A DNA stretch of 64,000 nucleotides from Sclerotiophoma versabilis. Taxonomy: Eukaryota; Ascomycota; Dothideomycetes; Pleosporales; Didymellaceae. Positions 1 through 11,964 of the stretch are shown in pieces (positions within the stretch are counted from its first letter, which is position 1; each line of letters starts with the position of its first letter). The notes under the pieces were generated by a model, which was not told the origin of the DNA, did no database searches, and saw only the letters and a program-made list of their open reading frames with translations. The position numbers and the translations under genes are program-made. Where the stretch lies: assembly GCA_012274445.1 (NCBI GenBank), contig JAAROD010000004.1, positions 558,001 through 622,000 of the forward strand, written 5' to 3'.

Positions 1-792
1 ACAGTGCAAATTGGAGATTCGGCAGTATTTGGAGACCCTGACAATCTTGTCAGGCGAGCAAGAACACGTTCGCAGCGTGTCTGATACCAAGACTTTGCTG
101 CCGCGTCGGTGTGCCGAGTGCCGCCGGATGTGGAAAAAGAACCAATTCGCTTGGCTGGTTTCAGCTCGGCATACGCACGACAAGTGCGGCTCTCCCACTA
201 GCGCAGCCACTGCCGAACACGATCTACGTCATGTCAGACCCTTTTCTTCACGCCCACGAGGAGTCCACGCTGCAACACGATGGCAGAATCTGGAGGTGGA
301 GCGCTTTTGCGTCTGAAACTGACAGACTTGGTCTGCCATCCCATGTCCTTGTGTGGTGCAGATCAAATATTTCTGGTTTAGTCTTGCGAGGCTTCAGATG
401 GTCCTCACGCCTGGAATGAATCCTCTCCCATCCCCTCATTCGTCCGACACTTGGCTTAAAGACCCTTTGCACGTCGCGCTTAGTGCCTCGAGACCGGTCT
501 ACCGGATACGTCCTCAAAGACGCCATGCCTACGCTACAGCGACTGGGTTCAACCCACGAAACCCTACGTAATCTTGCACTTGCCTTCGAGCTCCACCTCC
601 GCCTCCACAGTAAAGAGCGGTTCCGCAGCAATTTATTTTAACCGCTCGTGTGCCCTCCCTAGACTTGCCGTTTAGCTTCTCAGCGCTGAGAGGCCCACCT
701 TTCAGACATTGATCTTTTTCAACCTCAGTCAACAACCAAACACCATCATAATAGCAACCAAGATATAGGCGTGAGCCATTGACACGTTCAAC
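1..792. other. Upstream intergenic region
   Basis: No gene recognised. Short overlapping open frames on both strands show no family resemblance and no convincing splice structure. The right part is the presumed promoter and 5' UTR of the amino acid transporter starting at 793. Confidence 0.5.
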
Positions 793-2430
793 ATGGACAG
801 GCATGGTGATATCGATGCTACCCTCAGCGACAATCCCCAGCAACAACACCAAGACACCACCGAAAAATTCGTGACACCAAGCGGCAAGCCTAGCAGCAAA
901 CCCATCTCAGCCGACCGACCAACGCTCCCCTTTGCAGCAGACGCAACCCACGATCCTGAAGACCCTTTACGCGGTACTGGGCTCGTCAACGACGAGAAAT
1001 ACGACTCATCATCCGACAGCGACGCACAACTTGGTGACGTTTCAGACGTTCAAAATGCTCGCCCCGCAGCTGAGACGTCAGCTCGAAAGCTCTCAACAAC
1101 ACAAGCTGTTATTATTTTCGTCACGAACGAAGTAGGCATCGGTATGCTTTCTCTACCATCAGCACTCAATGTTCTTGGTTTCTTCCCAGGCATTCTTTGT
1201 ATCATCGTTCTTGGTGCGCTCTCCCTCTACACCGCCTACAACCTTGTCCAGTACTGGCGGAAATACCCGTACATGCTCAACATTGTCGACTACGGCCGCG
1301 TTCTTGGCGGGCCCTGGCTAGAAGTCATATTTGCCGTTGGATTTCTGATCAACATGGCGTTGATCTCGGCTTCGGCGCTTGTCACACTTACCATCGGTCT
1401 CAATACCGTTTCGGAGCACGCAACTTGCACAGTTGCGTTCACTGTCGTTGCAGCTGTCGCGATGTGGGCGTTATGCGTTCCTCGCTCGATGCGCTTCGTC
1501 TCCTGGGCATCATGGCCATGCACAGCCAGCATCGTCATCACCGTTCTCCTCGTCATGATCACGCTCGGTGTCCAAGGGCCGCGCGACATCAATGCTCCCC
1601 TCAACCTGAAGGCCATCGGTAGCCCGAACTTCACGCAAGCTACATCCGCGTTCCTCAACATCGCGTTCGCTTTCGCCGGAAACCAAGCCTTCCCCACTGT
1701 ACTGGCGGAAATGGAGAACCCCTCCCGCGACTTTCCTCGCGCGGTTACAATCGAGAAATGCGTCACAACCACCATCTACATCATTGTCGCCTCGACCGTC
1801 TACGCGCTCTCTGGCGAACAGGTCGCTTCACCCGCCATCGGCTCCTTGCAGCCCACAATGGCCAAGGTCGCATACGCAGTCTCATTCATCGGACTCCTCG
1901 GTACTGGTCTCATCTTCGGCATGACGAGCGCGCGATACCTCCACGTTGCAATCCTACGCCACATCAACAGCCTACTGCACCGCAAGGACTCGCCCAAGCG
2001 CCGCCCCAGCATTGCATCGGACCCCGACCGCGGCCGCCGCTCATCGATGTCCGTCACACCAGTCTCCAAGAAGATGGACTGGGCCATCTGGCTCTTCAGC
2101 GTCAGTCTCTTCTGGATCGTAGTCTGGATCCTCGCCAACGCCATCCCAGTCTTCAACTCGCTGCTCAACATCTCCTCCTCGCTCCTTCTCTCGTGGTTCA
2201 CATGGGGCGTGACAGTGCTGTTCTGGTTCCACCTCAACTGGCACGGCAAGTGGCGCAGCAGCGGGAAGAAACTCGCCGTCGCAGGGCTGAACATTTTGAT
2301 CCTGGCTATGGTATTTTTCCTGATGGTGCCCGGCATGTACGCTAGCATCGACACGCTGTTGGGTATCTTTGCGGATCCGAATCAGACTGTGAATGGCCCG
2401 TTTACTTGTGCCGACAACAGTATTATATAG
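793..2430 (+). CDS. Amino acid transporter, AAAP/AVT family
   Basis: Single-exon gene of 545 residues. An acidic, Ser-rich hydrophilic N-terminus (about residues 1-98) precedes a hydrophobic core. The first helix carries the GIGMLSLP signature (about 115-122) seen in auxin/amino acid permease (AAAP, Pfam Aa_trans) proteins. About ten to eleven membrane segments follow, interrupted near residues 395-420 by a basic, Ser/Pro-rich cytoplasmic loop that could be phosphorylated. Family members move neutral amino acids with protons across the vacuolar or plasma membrane; the long acidic N-tail resembles vacuolar AVT-type transporters more than the short-tailed MTR permeases. The ATG at 793 is the first in frame and lies in an ACATGG context. 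Substrate and membrane location are inferred. Neighbours give no functional hint. Confidence 0.88.
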   Translation: MDRHGDIDATLSDNPQQQHQDTTEKFVTPSGKPSSKPISADRPTLPFAADATHDPEDPLRGTGLVNDEKYDSSSDSDAQLGDVSDVQNARPAAETSARKLSTTQAVIIFVTNEVGIGMLSLPSALNVLGFFPGILCIIVLGALSLYTAYNLVQYWRKYPYMLNIVDYGRVLGGPWLEVIFAVGFLINMALISASALVTLTIGLNTVSEHATCTVAFTVVAAVAMWALCVPRSMRFVSWASWPCTASIVITVLLVMITLGVQGPRDINAPLNLKAIGSPNFTQATSAFLNIAFAFAGNQAFPTVLAEMENPSRDFPRAVTIEKCVTTTIYIIVASTVYALSGEQVASPAIGSLQPTMAKVAYAVSFIGLLGTGLIFGMTSARYLHVAILRHINSLLHRKDSPKRRPSIASDPDRGRRSSMSVTPVSKKMDWAIWLFSVSLFWIVVWILANAIPVFNSLLNISSSLLLSWFTWGVTVLFWFHLNWHGKWRSSGKKLAVAGLNILILAMVFFLMVPGMYASIDTLLGIFADPNQTVNGPFTCADNSII

Positions 2431-2532
2431 ATTACCTATGCGGTTAATGCAATTTCTTCCTCCTTGCTCTTCTCGTCTACCCGGCTTAGCCCTCATCCGG
2501 ACCGTACCACGATAGACTCCCTTGCCTCGGAT

Positions 2533-2556
2533 CCTCATCATCCTCATCATCCTCAT
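2533..2556. repeat. CCTCATCAT short tandem repeat
   Basis: Two and two-thirds copies of the 9-bp unit CCTCATCAT in the 3' flank of the amino acid transporter. Read directly from the sequence; no function proposed. Confidence 0.7.
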
Positions 2557-3479
2557 ACCACGCTCACACTTGACAACAATCTCCCATCGCCAATGCATGC
2601 GCTACATCCCTTCGACTTGAGCTTGCGTGGTGTCTCCTTTGCGTGATTGGTGGTTACAAACACCAACCTTGACAATTATCGCAGTCGGCGCTAACAATCT
2701 TCTAGACGAGCTACCTACACAACATAGCCCGTCTTGACGAACAAAAGCGCAGATCACCAGCTGAGACTAGACGAGCGTGCATCGTTTGGTGGAAAAGCGT
2801 CTCGCGCGGGTGAAACGGGGTAGCGAATCTGATCACGACACCCGTGGAGTCTAGCATGAGATGACAAAATAGGCGGCAGGTATACTGTGGTGCTGTATAT
2901 GTGGCTGATGATGTTCACGCTGGTCTTGAGATGCGCAATGGGCTGAGGTCCGAGTACAGGCTGGGTTGCGATGAAGGTGTTGGGTCAGGAGAGGAGTTGA
3001 GAGGTCTGGATTCGGGGACTGCTGGGAGTGTGGAGGTTTGAAACGAGTCTTAGGATGTACTGAGCGATATGCGGGTTGTTGGTCTTTGGAGTTGGTTTCG
3101 TGGTGTGTGCTCTTCGAAATCATGCATGAAAGCGCTCCATGGTCGTGGCCTATCATGTGATAAGTTGGCTGTGCGACGATGACAACGGAAATTTTCAGCG
3201 CAGGGGTTAACCTGGTGTTAGATAGGGGTGCGTATCTCTGGGATGGAGTGAGTAAGGTGCGGAAGAGGGACCACTGAGTGAGGATACTCTACCCCCTAGG
3301 ACTTCAACTTCAAGCGATGCTGAGCTTTCCGAGACCGGGGACTCTCTAGCTGAAATGTTTATAAGCGGACGCTGCGGACCGCCGTTTCATGGTACGCTAA
3401 GGGATGAAGCGCGGGAAGGCCGGTGGAAGCCAATAGCAGGTGTTAGTGAACGTTCCTGGCATATGACCGCGTAGTGCCT

Positions 3480-3740
3480 CTAATATGCTTTTGTATATAT
3501 TAGTGTAATAGTATCTGAAATTTCTATACTTACTAGTGTCTTCCGTGAGAGGCTGAGGGTATCTAATTTTAATTATGGATAGGTTAGGGTGAAAGATGTA
3601 CCAGAAGACATCAAGCCAAAGGTATGTGGGCCTCCGTACCCTCTTCTACCTCACACAGGTATCTTTACCATTTGAAGATCCTGTGCACCTGCTAATTCTC
3701 TAATAGCCTAATATAATACTAAGATAGAGGTAGTCCGCAC
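3480..3740. other. AT-rich, TA-rich stretch
   Basis: Local base composition shifts to AT, with many TA dinucleotides (for example TATATATTAGTG and CTAATATAATACTAAG) and no open frame. In Pezizomycotina such tracts are often decayed, RIP-mutated repeats, but no recognisable element remains, so that origin is only a guess. Confidence 0.3.
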
Positions 3741-4297
3741 ATACTGTCATTCACTGACATACAACGCTAAACAAGAGGTGACCAATACATTTTGCTGGCC
3801 ACCAGTAGAGCGAGAGAGGCCAGTTCTTCCCTAGAAAGCCACCTGCCTCTGTTTCGGCTAACAGTGTCAGTATCTGCGTCACAGTCTCTACGTCACAGTC
3901 TCTAGAGGTTGCCATACAAATGTCGCTTTTGAGCGGCATCGACTGGCTTGAATCTATAGTGAAGGAAAACGTTGAAGCAGCAATGAGGACGCATTCGCAC
4001 AGCACACTAAAGCCAAGCTCAAGAATCTTATACATGCGACTAATGTCGAAATTCTGAACGGAGTCGTGACGTGCCGTTCGTTTTTTCATAGGGCGTGCGC
4101 CATACCAAAACAGGCAGGTACTAATGTTAGTGCCGGAATACTGTACTATGAAAGACGTGAGTCAATGATGTTGGTGTCAAATGTGCTAACGACGTGCTGC
4201 CAACATGTATTCACATTTCAGCTCAATCCGCACTCCTCTATAGCAGGCTGCGTGACCTCCCATCAAATTGACCCCCATAACCGAGACCACGTTCGCC

Positions 4298-4930
4298 ATG
4301 GCCATCTCTCCAAAATTCTCAGCACCTACTCTTTACACACCTTCAGTTCTTGAATCAGATCCGACTCTAGTTACTCAAATCACCGACCTCATTAACGATG
4401 CCTTCATTCGTTCGAAAAGGCCAGATCCTATAAAGTGGGGTAAAAGTCCTGGGAGGAGATTCACAAGTAACGACCTGTATTTTGAGATGCTTGGTAGCGA
4501 GGGCGTCGTAGCTGTGATCTATGATGAAGATGCAAGAGATCGGAAAGTTGTCGCTGTCGCAGCTGCAGTGCCATGGAAAGGCGGCTGGAAGAAGGAGGGG
4601 GCCGGGGTTGAGGAAGGTTGGGAGATCAAAGCAGTTGCAGTAGATGGCGATACGCGGTACCTGCGCCGCGGTCTTGGGGTGCAACTTTACGCCTTTCTTG
4701 AGCAATACCTTGTTTTGAAGTCAAAACAATTGGGTGTCTCAACAACTGGGAGAAAATTCATTGAGAAGGACCGATTGACCCTCTGGATCTTGGCGGCAGA
4801 GTGCATCAACGGCGTATACTGGAGAAAGAAAGGGTACGAGTTGGTGCGGAAACATACTGCCGAAGCGCCTACCTGGGGCGTACAGACAAGCTTCGACATG
4901 ATCGTGTTGCGAAAGGATATCCCATTATAA
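4298..4930 (+). CDS. GNAT-family N-acetyltransferase
   Basis: Intronless gene of 210 residues. The open frame can be read from a TTG ten codons upstream, but the ATG at 4298 in a GCCATGGCC context is the likely start. The segment from about residue 95 to 140 (EIKAVAVDGDTRYLRRGLGVQL) has the beta4/alpha3 layout of GNAT enzymes, with RRGLG as the acetyl-CoA pyrophosphate-binding loop. A later NGVYWRKKGYELV segment is the usual C-terminal 'YekkGF' motif. Family members transfer the acetyl group of acetyl-CoA to an amine; the substrate cannot be told. Many fungal paralogs of this single-domain type exist. It stands alone between gene-poor tracts. Confidence 0.8.
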   Translation: MAISPKFSAPTLYTPSVLESDPTLVTQITDLINDAFIRSKRPDPIKWGKSPGRRFTSNDLYFEMLGSEGVVAVIYDEDARDRKVVAVAAAVPWKGGWKKEGAGVEEGWEIKAVAVDGDTRYLRRGLGVQLYAFLEQYLVLKSKQLGVSTTGRKFIEKDRLTLWILAAECINGVYWRKKGYELVRKHTAEAPTWGVQTSFDMIVLRKDIPL

Positions 4931-6836
4931 CTTCTAGGGACTTGATCCACTGTAAATTTGAGGAATTCAGTTGACCAACCAGCGATTCGAGAAGCGGAGG
5001 TGAACTGATATGAGATACCATATTTCATCAGATCAACAACTCTGAGTCAGGCCACTCCAATGACAAGATACTTTCGACCACAATCATCTTCATAACTCTC
5101 TTTACAACAAAGCTCCCCATGCATCCTCTTCTTCACAGCAATGATCTTCAATTACAATAAGAAGCGAAACTCGAAGATACAGCGAGCCATTCAGAGATAG
5201 CAGACTATGATATAGTTTAAAAATTTCCGACCTAGAGCTCAGACTCCCTACACTGTGATTGTGGAATTCATGACTGTAGAGACATCTTTGAAGCGTGCCA
5301 GCCACTAACAAAGGCCTTGGTTGAGCCTCTGGCACCTGAAGCTTTCTTCGTGCTGTTATATCTCATCCTCCGACGCATTGCTACTGGGACTAAGGATCTC
5401 CAGAAAAATATGACATCTTTTATAAGAACTGGGAATGTCTTATCTACCCACTCAATTTCTTGAGTAATCACGTCTGATAGCTGGTCAGCGGTTTGTCTTA
5501 CTTCTGAAAACTAAGTCTTCAATCGTAAATGCACCCGAGGCATACCCACTTGCAGTACACGATGGAGACGCCCGACTCAATAACGTGTCGTTCAGTTGTT
5601 ATGAAGGCTGCGACGCACTCCAGGATACCTCCTTCATTGCTTCTCCAGGCCGAACCATTATGCCTGTAGGAGAGACCGGTATTGGAAAACCCTCGGTATT
5701 AAAATTCCGCTTGCGTCTGCATGGTATCATACCTGGTAGCATCAACATTTCGAAACAAGACTTTTGAGACGCTACAAGGTACAAGGAGTCGTGCGAATAT
5801 TCGAAACACCTTACGAATGGCTGAAGCAAGCGGCGCAGCTGCTGTGTTGACCCATGCAGCGGTACAGCTAAAAAGGCATTCATAGACGGAGTCTTCAAGG
5901 CCGGCCATCAATCTTTCCAAGCTTTCTTACTCTTTTTTCCCAATGCTACTACTTTTTTTTCTTGTCCCAGGGATGACTGTTGTTCAAGTTACGAACGATG
6001 TAATATCCCATGAAGATTTGCTTCATGGTTGAATTGTGTTATAGAAACATTTGATGGCAGATCTTGCGAAGAATTTCAACTTGAACTTGTTTGCGGCTAC
6101 ACTGCTACTTCACATAGATGGGCACGATTCAATGTACCCAAGGCATTATTGCAATCCTACTCTAATACTTTTGGGTCTTTCACTGACCTTGTGGGAGCGA
6201 AAAGTCCTAGTTATGGTAGCAGTACAGCAAGCATTTAGTCATTCATTCATTCAGTCGCACAAACTAAGAAGTTTAAGCACAGCTCTCATCAAACATGTCA
6301 CAAAACCAGCCAGTACATTCACCATAATCCGGTATGACTCATGATGATAGTCATCTAACCCTTCATGCTCGCGCAGTAACTCCGAAGGCACGCTCTGTGG
6401 ATGGAGAGGAACTTCAGGTTAAGAAAATCCGATCTGAAGCGCTACAGCTTAAACATAAAAAAAGCTGCACAAGAGGTAAAGAACCATATTCAGCGTCGCA
6501 GAGATCGTTGTAATCAATGAAGCAATCGACATCCGCGTGAGCCTCGGAGAAAATGTCCATGCGTGGTCGGTTACAGACGAACTTTTCGACGTACACGCGT
6601 ATCGTGAAGATTGGCATCCTGACTGCGTGCTTTGGATACCGTCTTGCATACAAAACATAGTCCTCTTTTCGTGTCAGGAAGTAAGCCCGAGCAAGATTAT
6701 TCCATGAGGCTAAGAGCGTCATGCGCTCTCTTGATTGTGCCAGATAGAGTACTTCGCTAAAGGACGGGATCACGTAGTTACAAGCGCGGTTGTGAATCTC
6801 AAGATGATGTCAACTTACGAGGGAAAAGATTGCTTA
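4931..6836. other. Gene-poor tract
   Basis: No recognised gene. On the minus strand a 130-codon open stretch at about 6414-6800 reads like protein (it includes the short string MDIFSEAHADVD) but has no ATG in good context and does not splice in phase to the possible exons immediately upstream, so it is not called as a gene. Confidence 0.4.
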
Positions 6837-7118
6837 CTAGCCAGCCGTACCACCAGCAAGATCAGGAAATTGTGATGATTGAAGGGCCGAGCCGTGCGCC
6901 ACAGTGTCAGAGTTCAGTAAGTGCGTATTCAAGGAAATAAAGATTGGGACGCAAAGCTATGCGTCGTGTTAGTTACGGCCGTAAAGTCGCACATGAGTTT
7001 GGGGTTGCTTACCATCAACTTGATGTTGTCGTGGAGTTTGAGGTGTACTACGAGTTGTGAATAGAAGGAAACTTTTAGCAGTCTGCGCCTGTTTGCCTTC
7101 TCGTAGTGAAGGAGCGAT
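6837..7118 (-). CDS. Possible gene fragment or relic, unknown function
   Basis: Two protein-like open segments on the minus strand are joined by a textbook intron: 6957-7012, with GTAAGC donor, GTAACTAAC branch-like site and GCATAG acceptor. The upstream segment (7013-7118) follows a possible acceptor at 7119-7120. The downstream segment (6837-6956) ends at a TAG. Both keep one reading frame across the intron; the predicted C-terminal part includes LLNSDTVAHGSALQSS. No family is recognised and no start codon could be found, so this may be the 3' end of an unresolved gene, a decayed gene, or chance. Confidence 0.25.
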
Positions 7119-8007
7119 CTATGCGCTCATTGCATGCACTATTGTAGACTTGAGCACGTAGAATGCAAGCATCAAAGTAAAGATTATATTACATCTATCT
7201 GCAATCGCGTGGTCAATAAAGTTCCCACAACTTTCATGCACTAGAGGATCGTCAATTCGCGCTAGGGCAAAGTGTGGATATCATTTTTGCGGGAGCAGAG
7301 ACACACTGCCCAAGCAGAAGAAGGGCACTGTCGCAAAATCGAACCGATAAATGCCATTGAAGAGTATCGTGGGATAGTCAGAACACGTCCATACGATGCA
7401 GGCAAAAATAGCGCCGTGAGTTTGAAATCATTACTGGAATTCGATGATAAAGTCGTCTAGTAAGATAAAGTGCTCGCTGGAAATAGTAAAAGTACATGGT
7501 ATCATTGGTGCCGTAACAGTAAAAGCGACTATGTCTCCACTAGGAGGGTACGAACACAAGTAAAAGAGGAAATTTTGGTTGAGCCCGTCCAGAGACACTG
7601 GCTGCAACGGCCTGAGCGTATTATCAAGCATTTAGCTTTTTGTAGGCGGTAGGTAGTCTTGTTGTTGACGAGACGTGTGTCTCCTGATTGTTGGAGTAAA
7701 TTCAGCAGTTGACCCGAGATTGCAGTATGTTAGTCGCGACATTGACAACGTCCTCCGGGGGCGACAGAGCATTTAGAACTCCCTCGATGGCGACAGAGCC
7801 ATACTTGTCACGATCATGCGGGGACGCAAGGGAGCGGGGTTGAGAAGCTATGGTCTAGATGTGCCGCCAATTCGTGCGACAAAGGCGTTCGGATGCAGAT
7901 ACCCGAGCCAGAAACGCGTGGCGAGAGGCATTGCGCATGCTGTCACAGGGATTGCGGTGTTTCCGAGATTGGGAGAACCAAGTTGTGAATTAAAGTTTGA
8001 ACTATTT
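7119..8007. other. Intergenic region
   Basis: Nothing recognised. It contains the upstream side of the possible fragment at 6837-7118 and the 3' flank of the rhodopsin-like gene. Confidence 0.5.
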
Positions 8008-9635
8008 TCATCGACTTGCGGTCCAGTTCTTCTGTTGTAGCTTCCGTTGACTAGCGCTCCGCGAGTAAGAACCATCATGATGTCTCTCTTCTGCGATGGT
8101 TGCAGGCAATGGCCACCTTGGCCACTCGGGGTGACTTGACGACCGTGGAGACCGAGATTGGCGATGAAAAGTCATGAATGACTTGATCGAACGCGGCGAC
8201 CTGGGTGTCTGCGGCATGGCCGGTAGCGCCTCAATATCTGTGCCGTGAGGTTGCAGAATCGAAAATTGCGAGCTACGTCCTGTGGTGTAGCGACCTAACT
8301 CAATATCATCGTAATATTGAGCGCACATCATGTCCGTAGTATCTGCAGACTCGCGTAGGTCACCACGAGTATATCTGCCAGCGATAGGAGATACTGGGGA
8401 GTTATCGACGTGGATATCTCTCCGAACCTGGACGCCACCATGTGCATCGACTGAGATGCTTGCATGAGGCTCAGACAGATAGCCGTTCCTGCTATATGTA
8501 CTACTGCCTTTTGAGAAAAAGATTGAGACCTTCTCTTTGAGTATACTTGCTGACGATTTGCTGGACTGCGTGCCGGAGAGCTGACCCTTCTGTCCTGATG
8601 GTTTCGATCGCTTGGCGCTCAAAGCAAGCCTCTCGTGGAAGAAGTGCTTGAAAAAGACTTTGAAAGTGGGAGCGTTGGCGCAAAAGCAGCCAACGTGCAG
8701 CTCCAAAATTGTAACGATGAAGAGATTCCAGGTAACCCAAGTGACATCGTAGGTTTCAAAGTATATCTGCCAGCTGTAATAGGCGCGCATGATGCCCAGA
8801 ATAGCCACACCATACCCAATGGCGAAGATACCGAACAAGGCAATCTTTTGGCGCACTGGAACTCGCAGATTCCAATACAGGAAAGTTGGGAGCACGGCCG
8901 TAATCAAGTCTTGAACCGTAGAGATGACACTTGCAGAGAAGACATCTACCCCTTCGTTGAAACAGTGGTATTTGTACCCTTTCGTCAACTTGCTGTAATC
9001 CACTTGGTCCCAGAAAGCTGAGATTGGATTGCACCCAACGATGGGAGCGAGGGTGAGAGCGAAGGTAGATGTACCGATGAAGCCGATTGTGATCCAGGTC
9101 GCCCATCGAAAGCGGTTGGAGACGACACGAGAGGAAAGTCGACGATAGAAGAGCAGAATAGAGATCTTGAGAAGACCAGATGCGACGCTGAAGATGCACA
9201 GAGTGGCAAGGACGTATTTTCGGGCAGTTATCAACTCCTCAGGGTTTTCGAACAGGTTGATATCCCATAAGTGTCGATCGAAACCGGTGCGGGTTGCTAT
9301 GAGGTGTTAGTTGGTCAATGACAGTGGTCAATTGGACATACCTAGCGGGAAAAGGGCGGTGACCGCAATGGTGGGTATCTGAAAATCGTCAGTACGATGC
9401 TTGCTATAGATGCTGCATATCTTACAGTACCAGCTACCACGAGCCAATCGTCCCAACCTGGGTTACGTTGATGGAATATCCTGACCCAGAGACGAACCAT
9501 CAACATGGCAAACGTGATGGGACTACATATGCAAGCGATAAGAAACACGGTGTTTGGCCTGGTAACCGGGTCGATGTAGTTGGGTGCGGGCCATTTCAGG
9601 AATTGCTCAATCGGAACGTGAATCCCTCCCGGCAT
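8008..9635 (-). CDS. Pth11/rhodopsin-like seven-helix membrane protein
   Basis: Model complement(8008..9296, 9342..9378, 9426..9635), 511 residues, with two introns of 45 and 47 bp (GTATGT..ATAG and GTAAGA..TCAG) that join in phase. The start is the ATG at 9635: the frame continues upstream only through a GTG, and family members typically begin close to the 'WPaPNYxdPvTR' motif, which sits here at about residues 16-27. Seven membrane segments follow, with hallmark GWDDW after helix 2, then TGFDRHLWDI and IGYGVAILGIMRAYYSW. A roughly 190-residue Ser-rich cytoplasmic tail completes it. This is the fungal rhodopsin-like/Pth11-related domain family, some members of which sense surfaces or host cues in plant pathogens. 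No N-terminal CFEM domain is present. Ligand and signalling role are unknown. Confidence 0.85.
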
Positions 9636-11964
9636 TTTGCAGACAGTGGTCAAGGTTGCGTCTTCTGGCACAGGTCGAACTTGGTATAGAAGAGAGAAAA
9701 AGTACCACGGATACGAAAGGTGTCATTGAAGGCTGGGAATGCCTGCCATAAATGCGCCATAACGAGTGGAGACAGAACCGTTGTGTGAACGTGGGGCCTG
9801 TGGCCTCGAGGCGAACGATATCAAGGCTGCAAAGACCCTTTCTTCTGCCAAAAGTAAATTGTGGTTTCAGCCAATGCAATCCAAGGATTTTTCTGCAAGA
9901 GACCTGCGTTTTCGCGTTCGTATCATTCATTATACCCAATGTAGATTCGATCATGCGGTGTCACAGGCCAGATCGTGACAGCGGGAGTCGACATCCAGTG
10001 CTGCAGGGCAGCTGTACGGAAGAGTGTTGCTGCATACACGAAGGATTCAAGCGAAGTCCGTCATCTGCGCGTGCAGGGGAGCTGCTTGGCAGTAGAGTTT
10101 ACGCCGTTGCAGGTGAACAAGCCTAGGGCGGTGTCGAGAACGTCACTATCGGCGCAAGTGCCTTGTGCCCCCTCGAGACTGACGGATGGTTGAAGGATTA
10201 CAAGTCCAATAAACCTTCCGTTCATGTATTCATGGACTTTCGAGGCGCGATGCGCCACATCCAAGCTCGATCAGATTGCCGCTGGCTTGGAATGCTGTCT
10301 GCAGCCATAACAGTTACAATGAGCAGTCCCAAACTGGCGCGAAGACAGCAAGGATGAGAGTAATACTTGCAGGGCTGTCAAATACAGCGTGCGCGATCGG
10401 AGTTTGTGACACCAATGCCTATGGCTATTTGTTTTTCTGTCAACGTCTCGAATTGAGCGCTGGTCGACGCAAGATTCAATGTTTTGAGGACAATGCAGTG
10501 ATTACCATGGAACAGCGGACGCCTTTCCATAACGAGTTTGGCTTGAAACGGTCTCGGAACTTTAAATTATAGGCGAAGAGCGGTCGCTTTGCACTGGCCA
10601 CAAGAGCAACAACACACACGGCAGATGTGGGGACCAGAGGAGACGACCGTTGACTTTATTGTCCGTATTCGAGATGATGCTCATGCGTGACTCGTCTGCG
10701 TGATGGATATTGATTGGTGAATCCTCTGTCTCCGACGAACGATATGTAGCCATTCTCGCCTCATCTTTGTCCATGCACAATATTCGAGTCAGTGAAAGCA
10801 GTCGCACAGACTTTTTGAACAATCTTTTCGTCATTCCGGATGGCGGGACACGATTCCCGTTGGATCCCGCTTGACCCACCGCGCGAAAAGCAATCGTACT
10901 TCAAGCGCTTTGCGACCTCGAACGGTATGATGGATGAGGAATCAATGCTCTCACATAGTGCTTGTATGGTGGTATAGAAATAGGCGTCGTGTCCGCCACC
11001 AAGCAGATATTATCCTAGGAAAGGTGTAGGCCTGAGTGTTCTCCGATAGGCGGTTCTACTTGGCAACCCCTCGAGCCATATGGGACGATAAACGGGAGCA
11101 TCATCCGGTTGCCTATTACGGCAATGCGCATGCGAGATCATGCAGTATTGTGCGCATTGACCGGGATACCGTGGGCCCTGTTGCTGCACAAGGGTACGTC
11201 ACAGACCGTGAGTTTGATGGAACGCAGTGCGATGGATTAGGTGCTCAACTTACTGTATAGAGTCAGATGGCCGGTATGTCATATACCCAAGCAAAGCCAT
11301 CATCTTACCCTGTTCAGACACCCGAGATAACGTGTAGCACAAGACGGCTTCAGCGGACCATTCCAGGTGGTCGGGCCACGATAGGTTTGGCGTAAGGCTT
11401 ATGCGCTGGTGTTCAGGCGCTTAAGAGCAGGAGAACCGGAAAAATTTAATCGAGACTGCTAGAATGTGTATAAACGTGCTACCGACGATTGGTGCCATAT
11501 CAAGGCACTGTGCGCTGGTAACACCTGTTAGAGACGCGAACGGTGTTGGTAATGATCAGGTTCAGTAGTTTGGACTCGTTAATCAGCGGCGGAGCAAAGG
11601 CTGAGCGTTCGTGAGAAGGAAGAGGAACGACTAGCATCACCGGTGCCTTACTTGGCAGTTGAGAAGATGCTGTTCGACGTCGGCTTGCAAGGTGTGTTGT
11701 GAAGAGGAACGGCTGTCAGCAACCGCTCGCGAGAGCAGCCCTCACGAGCACGGCGCTAGAGGTACCCCTGCACCTACCCCACACGTCTACTATCACTGCC
11801 CTATACGGCGTCCAAAGCCTCCGTCTCACCTCAGCAACAGCTTTTCAAATGTAGCCTTTCTCTCTCTATGAGCGCCCAGCGGCACTCCTACCCTCACCAG
11901 GACGTTCTAAGGACGATTTCACTTCATCCCTCTTTTCTCCTTTCGGAACGTCGAGCTGCCTACA
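9636..11964. other. Intergenic region, 2.3 kb
   Basis: No gene supported. An ATG at 9760 could add a short upstream exon to the rhodopsin-like gene, but only through a 35-bp intron, shorter than any other here. Scattered small open frames lack family resemblance. The right end is the promoter of the LovD-like gene. Confidence 0.5.

Larger units (their letters stand above)
2431..4297. other. Intergenic region, 1.9 kb
   Basis: No supported gene. It holds a short CCTCATCAT tandem repeat just past the transporter and an AT-rich, TA-dinucleotide-rich stretch around 3480-3740. The rest is the presumed promoter of the GNAT gene. Confidence 0.5.

Noticed and set aside
9636..9760. Upstream first exon for the rhodopsin-like gene from ATG 9760
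   Set aside because: It needs a 35-bp intron. The ATG at 9635 places the start as in relatives.
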